DNA of 5,676 bases. Source: Desulfobacterales bacterium. Its GTDB lineage: Bacteria; Desulfobacterota; Desulfobacteria; Desulfobacterales; C00003106. The DNA lies in contig JAUVFC010000127.1 in the NCBI GenBank assembly GCA_030594505.1, positions 1-5,676 on the forward strand, read 5' to 3'. Positions 1 to 4,635 of this stretch are shown here, one piece after another. Under the pieces are notes generated by a model. The model did not search any database, was not told where the DNA came from, and worked only from the letters and a program-made list of their open reading frames with translations. The translations under genes and the position numbers were made by a program. Each line of letters opens with the position of its first letter. The first letter of the stretch is position 1.

Positions 1-369
1 CACTTTCGCACACTGCTTAAAGAGCTGCTCCCTAAAAAACTAATCCCCGTGTGCATAGATCTGACCGGCATCTCCCCGGACAAGGCCGGACATCAGATCA
101 CGGCCCGGGAGCGTAAACGGCTGCGGACGTGGCTGAAGGATTTTCGCCTAACGGTGACAGGATATCGCCCTTTTGCGGAGGCGATCATCACCGCGGGCGG
201 GGTGGATACGCGAGAAGTTGACCCGCGCACAATGGCTTCACGCCTGGTCAAGGGCCTTTATTTCGCGGGCGAGGTCCTGGACGTAGACGCCGACACAGGC
301 GGCTATAACCTGCAGGCCGCGTTCTCTACCGGCTGGGTTGCCGGTCGGTCCGCGGTATACAAACCATGA
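1..369 (+). CDS. HI0933/YhiN/BaiN-like FAD-dependent flavoprotein, C-terminal 122 residues (5' end outside window)
   Basis: The reading frame is open from base 1 to a TGA at 367-369, so this is the 3' part of a gene that begins before the window; the GTG at 49 is internal, not a start. The fragment carries the C-terminal signature of the HI0933-like flavoprotein family (full members are about 400 residues): AGGV at fragment residues 65-68, EVDPRTM at 72-78, then GLYFAGEVLDVD from residue 85 and DTGGYNLQ at 98-105. In this family the last stretch closes the FAD-binding fold and GGYNLQ contacts the flavin. The family is cytosolic and includes E. coli YhiN and the bile-acid enzyme BaiN, but most members have no established substrate, so no specific reaction is assigned. 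Base composition is about 65% GC in the lines I counted, well above the downstream genes. Family assignment is confident; function is open. Confidence 0.93.
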   Translation, partial: HFRTLLKELLPKKLIPVCIDLTGISPDKAGHQITARERKRLRTWLKDFRLTVTGYRPFAEAIITAGGVDTREVDPRTMASRLVKGLYFAGEVLDVDADTGGYNLQAAFSTGWVAGRSAVYKP

Positions 370-536
370 AAGCAATTCAGTACAAACCGATTAATGTTGA
401 TATCGAGAGCTTTGAAAAATGCGACATTTTTTTGTCGGGCCTGCCTCTTCAGTCTAAAATTCTCTCTGAAGATATTTACTATAATCTTTCAAAATCGGTT
501 CGTAATCTTGATCAAATAACGAACTGGATATTATAA
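366..536 (+). CDS. possible small ORF, 56 aa, unrecognised, ATGA-overlapping the flavoprotein gene
   Basis: An ATG at 366 overlaps the TGA of the flavoprotein gene (ATGA), the usual arrangement for translational coupling, and the frame stays open for 56 codons to TAA at 534-536. The predicted peptide begins MKAIQYKPINVDIESF and ends NLDQITNWIL; it has no signal peptide or membrane segment and matches nothing I recognise. The first 29 codons lie in the gap between genes. The remainder runs antisense through the last 28 codons of mgsA, whose C-terminus is of normal length, so this part may be chance. There is no clear Shine-Dalgarno sequence of its own. It could be a real small protein, the stump of a longer gene cut off when the mgsA side arrived, or a coincidence. 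Confidence is low. Confidence 0.25.
   Translation: MKAIQYKPINVDIESFEKCDIFLSGLPLQSKILSEDIYYNLSKSVRNLDQITNWIL
415..437 (-). terminator. probable weak rho-independent terminator of mgsA
   Basis: Read on the minus strand, 17 bases beyond the mgsA stop, the sequence forms a perfect 5-bp stem CGACA/TGTCG around a six-A loop (437-422), followed by CATTTTT (421-415). Position and T-run fit an intrinsic terminator, but the stem is short with three G-C pairs, so it is probably weak. It lies inside the possible small ORF on the other strand. Nothing comparable with a T-run is seen for plus-strand transcription. Confidence 0.4.
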
Positions 537-888
537 AATCCGCGCTTGATCGGTTGCAGGCTGTCGCCACATTGTATAAAACAGACATGCGAAGCAAAGC
601 TTTAACATCAACATCGTGAGGATGGGCGGCCATTGAATCCCAAAAAAATATCAAAATATCAAGCTCACCATTTGCAATCATTGCTCCGAGTTGCTGATCC
701 CCGCCTAAAGGTCCACTCTTTAATCTTGAAACCTTTATTGCACATTTTTCCGCTATTAACCCTCCGGTGGTTCCTGTAGCCCACAGCTCATGATTTGAAA
801 GCTTTTCAACATTAAATTCAACCCATTCGAGTAAATCCTTTTTCCTCTCGTCATGCGCAACGAGCGCTATTCGTTTTTTAATTTTCAT
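454..888 (-). CDS. mgsA: methylglyoxal synthase
   Basis: Cytosolic lyase converting dihydroxyacetone phosphate to methylglyoxal and phosphate, the entry to the methylglyoxal bypass that relieves sugar-phosphate stress when phosphate is short. The 144-residue protein is nearly the same length as E. coli MgsA (152). It shows IALVAHD (7-13), ATGTTG (37-42), SGPLGGDQQ (58-66), FFWD (81-84) and HPHDVDVKALLR (89-100). By family comparison H12, D13, D64, D84, H91 and D94 match E. coli H19, D20, D71, D91, H98 and D101, so the active site is complete and the enzyme should be functional. The frame continues upstream to a GTG at 966, but the start is set at ATG 888 because AGGAGG (903-898) ends exactly 9 bases before it and the homologous region begins right there; the ATG at 897 directly abuts the AGGAGG. 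It lies 119 bases downstream of tRNA-Leu on the same strand, so it may be read through from the tRNA promoter; I see no convincing promoter of its own. Confidence 0.96.
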   Translation of the reverse strand: MKIKKRIALVAHDERKKDLLEWVEFNVEKLSNHELWATGTTGGLIAEKCAIKVSRLKSGPLGGDQQLGAMIANGELDILIFFWDSMAAHPHDVDVKALLRMSVLYNVATACNRSSADFIISSSLFDQDYEPILKDYSKYLQREF

Positions 889-897
889 AAATTCCAT

Positions 898-903
898 CCT
901 CCT
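898..903 (-). promoter_or_regulatory. Shine-Dalgarno sequence fixing the mgsA start
   Basis: The minus strand reads AGGAGG here, a full-strength ribosome-binding site, with 9 bases to the ATG at 888. It has no spacing to the ATG at 897 and would lie inside the coding region if the GTG at 966 were used. It therefore selects 888 as the start. Confidence 0.85.
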
Positions 904-1007
904 GTAACATAAAATTTTGAGAATTCTTTTTCCCGAATAGTTGATGGTATCTAAATCCGCACCCACCTATCCAAAATCCAATCTAACTGTTTGTAATTCT
1001 TAGAGGT

Positions 1008-1094
1008 TGGTGCCGAAGGCGAGACTCGAACTCGCACAGGCTTACGCCCACTAGACCCTGAACCTAGCGCGTCTACCAGTTCCGCCACTTCGGC
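1008..1094 (-). tRNA. tRNA-Leu, anticodon CAG, CCA encoded
   Basis: On the minus strand the 7-bp acceptor stem GCCGAAG (1094-1088) pairs perfectly with CTTCGGC (1018-1012), followed by discriminator A (1011) and an encoded CCA (1010-1008). The anticodon arm reads CTAGG-TTCAGGG-TCTAG with anticodon CAG, which decodes CUG. The D-arm has the leucine-type GGCGGAACTGGTAGACGCG, and the T-arm contains GTTCGAGTC in a GGCGAGACTCGAAC-type stem-loop on the plus strand. There is an extended variable arm (TGGGCGTAAGCCTG, with GGC/GCC-like pairing), as expected for a class II tRNA. Length with CCA is 87 nt. Composition is far more GC-rich than its AT-rich flanks. I see no integrase or duplicated 3' end nearby that would mark an integration site. 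Confidence 0.97.
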
Positions 1095-1125
1095 ATCCGG
1101 AAGAAAATAGGGAATAAAAGAAGTA

Positions 1126-1154
1126 TTGATAAAAAAAAACAAATGTTTTATATG
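1126..1154 (+). promoter_or_regulatory. candidate promoter for ribF
   Basis: On the plus strand TTGATA (1126-1131) and TATATG (1149-1154) are separated by 17 bases of mostly A, giving a plausible sigma70-like site ahead of the ribF ribosome-binding site at 1194-1197. Its -10 element overlaps the -10 of the tRNA-Leu promoter on the other strand, so the two promoters would compete for polymerase. The region is AT-rich, so chance matches are possible. No FMN riboswitch-like structure is visible in the short leader. Confidence 0.35.
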
Positions 1155-1176
1155 TATTTTTTTCTATTTTTGTCAA
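1147..1176 (-). promoter_or_regulatory. sigma70-like promoter for tRNA-Leu (possibly mgsA)
   Basis: On the minus strand a perfect -35 hexamer TTGACA (1176-1171) is followed by an A/T-rich spacer and TATAAA (1152-1147) at 18 bases, or ATATAA (1153-1148) at 17. Transcription would begin near 1140, leaving a leader of about 45 bases before the mature tRNA end at 1094. Sequence quality and position are both good. There is no strong terminator between the tRNA and mgsA, so the transcript may continue into mgsA. Confidence 0.65.
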
Positions 1177-1204
1177 GCTAATTTATTTATGTTGGAGACT
1201 ATCC

Positions 1205-2134
1205 GTGCAACTTATTGAAGGAATCGAAAATATAGGTCATCCGTTCACAAACTCGGCAATTACCATCGGCAATTTTGACGGCGTCCATCTCGGCCACAAA
1301 ACCCTTTTAAACAAAGTCATTGAGAAGGCAAAGGAGATAAACGGCCCGTCTATTGTAATGACTTTTGACCCGCACCCGCTCAAGGTAATGAATCCCGAAA
1401 AATGTCCGCCTCTTATCACAACGTATGAACGAAAGATCGAATTGATCGCCAAAGCCGGCATCGACATCTTGATCTGTGTCCGGTTTACCCTTGATTTCGC
1501 AAAGACCTCCGCGGAGCGCTTTGTTAAAGATATCTTGTGTAATACAATCGGAATGAAGGCTGTTCTGGTCGGACCGGATTACACCTTTGGAAAAGACAGA
1601 GAAGGGTCAGTCGATCTCCTTAAACAGTTCAGCGCAACCTGCGGCTTTGATGTCACGGTTGTGCCATGGATAGGCCCTGAAGCTGAGAGGATCAGCAGTA
1701 CCAAAGCAAGAAACCTGATCGTGGCCGGCAAGGTCTCAGATGCCCAAAAACTCCTGGGGCGGCATTATCAAGTCCGCGGATCCGTCGTGCCCGGGCGCAA
1801 TCGCGGTGGACGGCTCCTTGGTTTCCCGACCGCCAATATAAAAAGCCACAACGAACTCTGCCCCAGGACAGGTGTTTACGCTGTTACCGTGGAGTACGGC
1901 CAAACCGTTTATAAAGGGGTGGCCAATATCGGTTATAGCCCCACATTTGCTGACCATACCTTTACTGTAGAGGTCCACGTGCTTGATTTTGATAAAAACA
2001 TCTATGGCGATTGCATCCGAATCAATTTTATAGAACGTTTGCGGGGAGAGAAAAAATTCTCAGGACCCGAGGAACTGGCCGGGCAGATCCGAAAAGATAT
2101 AACAAAGGCTACGGAGCTCTTGAATGGCCCATGA
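1205..2134 (+). CDS. ribF: bifunctional riboflavin kinase / FAD synthetase
   Basis: Cytosolic enzyme that phosphorylates riboflavin to FMN and then adenylates FMN to FAD. At 309 residues it has the normal length for bacterial RibF. The N-terminal nucleotidyltransferase (FAD synthetase) half shows GNFDGVHLGH (22-31), TFDPHP (53-58), VGPDYTFGKDREG (122-134) and ISSTKAR (163-169), where the family usually has ISSTRIR. The C-terminal flavokinase half begins near residue 185 and shows GR.LGFPTANI (202-212), GVANIGYSPTF (238-248) and TVEVHVLDFD (254-263) with the conserved catalytic glutamate E256. Both active sites look intact. The start is the GTG at 1205, with GGAG (1194-1197) 7 bases upstream and the family's N-terminus matching from there. 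It is divergent from tRNA-Leu, and its stop overlaps the start of the Nudix gene by 4 bases. Confidence 0.97.
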   Translation: MQLIEGIENIGHPFTNSAITIGNFDGVHLGHKTLLNKVIEKAKEINGPSIVMTFDPHPLKVMNPEKCPPLITTYERKIELIAKAGIDILICVRFTLDFAKTSAERFVKDILCNTIGMKAVLVGPDYTFGKDREGSVDLLKQFSATCGFDVTVVPWIGPEAERISSTKARNLIVAGKVSDAQKLLGRHYQVRGSVVPGRNRGGRLLGFPTANIKSHNELCPRTGVYAVTVEYGQTVYKGVANIGYSPTFADHTFTVEVHVLDFDKNIYGDCIRINFIERLRGEKKFSGPEELAGQIRKDITKATELLNGP

Positions 2135-2685
2135 AAATATTAGAGATAAAAGAATGTCCTAAGAGCTCATGGTTCCAACCGAAGCAGATACTTTATAAAA
2201 ATGATCAGGGAGTCGAACTTCGGTGGGATTATATCGAACGCATCGCTTCCCAGGTCTCCGTGATTATTATTCCGCGGTTTAAGGAATCCGGAGATTTTCT
2301 GTTGGTTAGACAATACCGGGTCATATTTGACAGGTACATAATCGGTTTCCCTGCCGGTATTATAGATGGAGATGAAACAGTCGAGACTGGCGCCTTGCGT
2401 GAGTTACAGGAAGAAACAGGCTACTCCGGCAGGATAAAAGAAATATCCCCTCCCCTTACTACAAATAGCGCGCTTATTCGAGAAACCGCCTGCTGCGCAC
2501 TGGTTGAGTTGGACGACAACGCCGTACCCGGACCTCAATACCTTGATGAATCCGAAAAAATAGAGGTGTTTCGTGTAAAAGAATCTGAATTGTCCTCCTT
2601 TTTAGAAAAAGCAACAGCAAGAGGAGACCTTATCAGCGCCGGCCCCTGGTTTGTACATATGACGGCCGAACGTTTGAAAGGTTAA
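2131..2685 (+). CDS. Nudix hydrolase, ADP-ribose/nucleoside-diphosphate-sugar pyrophosphatase type
   Basis: A 184-residue Nudix enzyme, probably cleaving the pyrophosphate of ADP-ribose or a related nucleoside diphosphate derivative using Mg2+. The Nudix box is complete and in register at residues 76-98: G76, E82, then R90-E91-L, E94-E95 and G97-Y98. It is preceded by VRQYR (59-63) and GFPAGIID (72-79), both typical of the ADP-ribose pyrophosphatase branch. After the box comes ISPPLTTNSALIRET (105-119), unlike the SPG.S.E loop I expect in bacterial ADPRases and more like the loop of eukaryotic NUDT5 as I remember it, so the exact substrate is uncertain. The frame is open upstream to 2011 inside ribF, but the start is placed at ATG 2131 because it gives an ATGA overlap with the ribF stop and a family-like N-terminus. 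There is only a distant GGAG (2113-2116), so translation is probably coupled to ribF. Confidence 0.9.
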   Translation: MKILEIKECPKSSWFQPKQILYKNDQGVELRWDYIERIASQVSVIIIPRFKESGDFLLVRQYRVIFDRYIIGFPAGIIDGDETVETGALRELQEETGYSGRIKEISPPLTTNSALIRETACCALVELDDNAVPGPQYLDESEKIEVFRVKESELSSFLEKATARGDLISAGPWFVHMTAERLKG

Positions 2686-2740
2686 TGAAAAAAACCGTAA
2701 TAATTTAGCCCCTTAAAATTTTGCTATTTTTTCCAAAGAG

Positions 2741-2850
2741 TCAATTTTGCTGATTCAAATGAGCATTATTTGAATATCGAATTTCGAAGGATTTCTCTTT
2801 ATCACTTACTTTGACGTTCATAATTCCTTGTTCGACATTCTGCGGTTCAA
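2741..2850. repeat. repeat-like intergenic element (GAAT/TCGAA units) in the Nudix-nfi spacer
   Basis: The 213-base spacer between the Nudix gene and nfi has no convincing gene. It is AT-rich and contains GAATATCGAATTTCGAAGG (2772-2790) and, further on, TTGTTCGACATTCTGCGG (2828-2845). From memory, this style of sequence recurs in spacers of many deltaproteobacterial and other environmental genomes. On the minus strand it holds a 26-codon frame (2821-2741) with an AAGGA just upstream, beginning MNVKVSDKEKSFEIRYS. I read that frame as part of the repeat rather than a gene. A perfect 8-bp inverted repeat sits at its left end (2753-2775). Calling it a dispersed repeat depends on recollection, since only one full copy is in this window. 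Confidence 0.35.
2753..2775. repeat. perfect inverted repeat ATTCAAAT-N7-ATTTGAAT
   Basis: Eight bases (2753-2760) are repeated exactly in inverted orientation at 2768-2775 around GAGCATT. The stem has only two G-C pairs and no T-run, so it is a poor terminator. It could be a binding site for a dimeric regulator ahead of nfi or the end of the repeat-like element. Confidence 0.4.
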
Positions 2851-2898
2851 AACAAGTACGCCAGTTTTTTAAAAAGCTAAAGTGTTACAAAAAGTTCT

Positions 2899-3585
2899 AT
2901 GCACGTCAAAAAACTCCATCCCTGGCGACTCTCATACGAGGAAGCGGTCCGGGTCCAAGAACAGCTTCGGCACAAAATAAGACTGGATCCACTCACGGAG
3001 CAAATACAATTGGTGGCGGGCGCCGATGTCTCGTGCGAACGGAACAATCGCTTTTCTTACTCCTCGGTTGTAGTTTTTACGTTTCCGGATCTGGAACTAA
3101 TAGAAGAAATAAACGCCTCCCTGGAAGAGGACTTTCCCTATATCCCGGGCCTTCTCACTTTTCGCGAAGCCCCTGTGCTTATCAAAGCATTTCAAAAACT
3201 GCGAAACACCCCTGACGTAATCCTCTTTGACGGACAAGGCATTGCCCACCCGAGGGGGATTGGCTTAGCCTCCCACATGGGGCTTATATTGGGGCTCCCA
3301 ACCATTGGATGCGCGAAAACACGATTGACAGGGAAACACGGCACGGTTCCGGAAGAAAAAGGGGGTTATAGCCTGTTGGAGTCACAAGGCCGAACAATCG
3401 GCGCGGTACTCAGGACCAGGGAACGGGTAAAACCGATGTTTATCTCCCCTGGACATAAAATTACTTTAAAAGAAAGTATCCGGATTGTTCTCGAGACCTG
3501 TCGTGGTTACAGACTTCCTGAACCGACCCGTCAGGCCCATCTTGCGGTAAACCGTTTTCGGATTGTAAAATCAGAGCATTTTTGA
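2899..3585 (+). CDS. nfi: endonuclease V (deoxyinosine 3'-endonuclease)
   Basis: DNA repair nuclease that nicks the second phosphodiester bond 3' to deoxyinosine, acting on deaminated adenine. The 228-residue length matches the family (223-225 in E. coli and Thermotoga). Motifs are in order: VAGADVS (39-45) with D43, PYIPG (80-84), the strand-separating wedge, FREAP (88-92) with E90, LFDGQGIAHPR (109-119) with D111 and H117, GLASHMGL and PTIGCAK in the middle, and GYRLPEPTRQAH near the C-terminus. The metal-binding triad D43/E90/D111 and the conserved His are all present, so the enzyme should be active. ATG 2899 is the only sensible start: an in-frame TAA lies at 2878-2880 and homology to Thermotoga endonuclease V begins within a few residues. 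No Shine-Dalgarno sequence is visible, suggesting weak translation. It is separated by 213 bases from the Nudix gene and 103 from fmt, so it may be transcribed alone. Confidence 0.96.
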   Translation: MHVKKLHPWRLSYEEAVRVQEQLRHKIRLDPLTEQIQLVAGADVSCERNNRFSYSSVVVFTFPDLELIEEINASLEEDFPYIPGLLTFREAPVLIKAFQKLRNTPDVILFDGQGIAHPRGIGLASHMGLILGLPTIGCAKTRLTGKHGTVPEEKGGYSLLESQGRTIGAVLRTRERVKPMFISPGHKITLKESIRIVLETCRGYRLPEPTRQAHLAVNRFRIVKSEHF

Positions 3586-3637
3586 TAAAAAGATTTGTAA
3601 TTGTCCATTTCATGCAAAATTATCAGGGGAAAATAAA

Positions 3638-3661
3638 CCACGAAGGGCACAAAGAATGTGG
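3638..3661. repeat. short repeat-like motif CCACGAAGGGCAC upstream of fmt
   Basis: The nfi-fmt spacer (3586-3688) contains CCACGAAGGGCACAAAGAA running into TGTGG. Purine-rich CCACGAAG-GCACGAAG units of this kind are, from memory, a common dispersed spacer repeat in deltaproteobacteria. The block is also bounded by CCAC and GTGG, and AATGTGG recurs at 3655-3661 and 3671-3677. The rest of the spacer shows only a weak promoter-like pair (TTGTAA 3595-3600, AATTAT 3618-3623), which I do not call as a feature. Confidence 0.3.
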
Positions 3662-3675
3662 TAGAAAAATAATGT

Positions 3676-3679
3676 GGAG
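3676..3679 (+). promoter_or_regulatory. Shine-Dalgarno GGAG fixing the fmt start
   Basis: GGAG lies 9 bases before the ATG at 3689. If the in-frame GTG at 3674 were used the motif would be inside the coding sequence and no other ribosome-binding site would remain, so it argues for ATG 3689. Confidence 0.75.
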
Positions 3680-3688
3680 TATCTGACA

Positions 3689-4633
3689 ATGACCGGTTAT
3701 AGAATCGTATTTATGGGAACGCCGGAATTTTCGGTTCCCACTTTAAAGGCTCTGTTTGAGGAGAACGAAAAGGTCGTTGCGGTAGTCACACAGCCGGTCA
3801 GGCCCAGAGGCCGCGGCAGAAAGATTATAGCGCCGCCGGTAAAGATTGAGGCAGAACGTCATGGATGTCTTATATTTCAGCCGGTAAAGGCAAACACGGA
3901 TGAGTTCGTCCGACAGATAAGGGAACTTTCCCCGGATCTTTTTGTTGTGGTTGCTTACGGTCATATACTTTCAAAAACGATTCTTTCGATTCCCGGTATC
4001 GGGGCAATTAATATTCACGCCTCTCTCCTTCCAAAATATCGGGGAGCAGCGCCGATCCAATGGGCTGTCATTAACGGCGAAAAGGAGACCGGAGTTACTA
4101 CTATGTGGATGGATGTTGGTATGGATACAGGTGACATGCTGATGTCTTCAAAGGTCACAATTGAACCGACTGACACGGCCGCCACGCTGCACGACCGTCT
4201 GGCTGTGAACGGCGCCCGGCTCCTCATCGAGACCATTAATCGTCTCAAAAACGGCGCCCTCAAGCCAGTCCCTCAAGATTCAGACCATGCCACCTATGCC
4301 CCTCTTCTGAAAAAAGAAGACGGCCGTATCGATTGGTCCAAATCCGCATCTGAACTGGATTGCTTTGTACGGGGGATGTCATCCTGGCCCGGGGCCTTTG
4401 CCACTGTTTCCGGGAAAATACTCAAGATATATAAAGCAAAAGTCATTACCGGCCACGCAGAAGCCCCTCCCGGAACAACTATACCATCCTTTCCAGGAGA
4501 ACTTTATGTGGCTACCGGCAAAGGGATACTCTCCTTGATAGAGGTTCAGGCAGCATCGGGAAAGCGCCTCAAAATTCAGGACTTTTTACGCGGGCATTCC
4601 ATTACACCGGGGACGGCAATGGGTCAAAATTAA
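3689..4633 (+). CDS. fmt: methionyl-tRNA formyltransferase
   Basis: Transfers a formyl group from 10-formyl-tetrahydrofolate to initiator Met-tRNA, giving the fMet-tRNA used for bacterial translation initiation; cytosolic. The 314-residue length matches E. coli Fmt (315). The N-terminal Rossmann-like domain begins RIVFMGTPEF (5-14), followed by the loop QPVRPRGRGRK (35-45). The folate/catalytic core reads INIHASLLPKYRGAAPIQWA (107-126) and MDVGMDTGDML (141-151), with N108, H110 and D146 in the positions of the catalytic triad. The C-terminal tRNA-binding domain follows from about residue 205 (LLKKEDGRIDWSKSA, VRGMSSWPGAF). Start ATG 3689 is preferred over GTG 3674 because of the GGAG at 3676. 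The usual partner def is not adjacent in this window; nfi lies upstream. The stop is only 2 bases from the next gene, so the two are likely one operon. Confidence 0.97.
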   Translation: MTGYRIVFMGTPEFSVPTLKALFEENEKVVAVVTQPVRPRGRGRKIIAPPVKIEAERHGCLIFQPVKANTDEFVRQIRELSPDLFVVVAYGHILSKTILSIPGIGAINIHASLLPKYRGAAPIQWAVINGEKETGVTTMWMDVGMDTGDMLMSSKVTIEPTDTAATLHDRLAVNGARLLIETINRLKNGALKPVPQDSDHATYAPLLKKEDGRIDWSKSASELDCFVRGMSSWPGAFATVSGKILKIYKAKVITGHAEAPPGTTIPSFPGELYVATGKGILSLIEVQAASGKRLKIQDFLRGHSITPGTAMGQN

Positions 4634-4635
4634 AA

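Noticed and set aside
889..966. N-terminal extension of mgsA to the GTG at 966
   Set aside because: The AGGAGG at 898-903 would fall inside the coding region, and the added 26 residues do not resemble the family; ATG 888 is correctly spaced.
1008..1094. tRNA-Leu as an integration site for a mobile element
   Set aside because: No integrase gene and no duplicated tRNA 3' end is seen in the window.
951..1142. 63-residue minus-strand reading frame containing AELVDALGSGSSGRKPVRVRVSPSAP
   Set aside because: It is the translation of the tRNA-Leu gene itself, a well-known annotation artefact, and not a protein.
1177..1204. FMN riboswitch ahead of ribF
   Set aside because: The leader is too short and AT-rich and lacks the conserved multi-stem pattern of that riboswitch.
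2011..2130. N-terminal extension of the Nudix gene into ribF
   Set aside because: It overlaps the conserved C-terminal end of ribF in another frame, and the ATGA overlap gives a better start.
2715..2732. Hairpin AAAAT/ATTTT with following T-run after the Nudix gene
   Set aside because: The stem consists only of A-T pairs and is too weak to call a terminator.
2811..3215. 134-residue plus-strand frame across the nfi start
   Set aside because: It is an out-of-frame shadow of nfi with low-complexity basic/serine-rich composition; nfi in the other frame has all catalytic motifs.
3595..3623. TTGTAA-17-AATTAT as an fmt promoter
   Set aside because: Only 4 of 6 matches in each hexamer in an AT-rich spacer; not distinguishable from chance.
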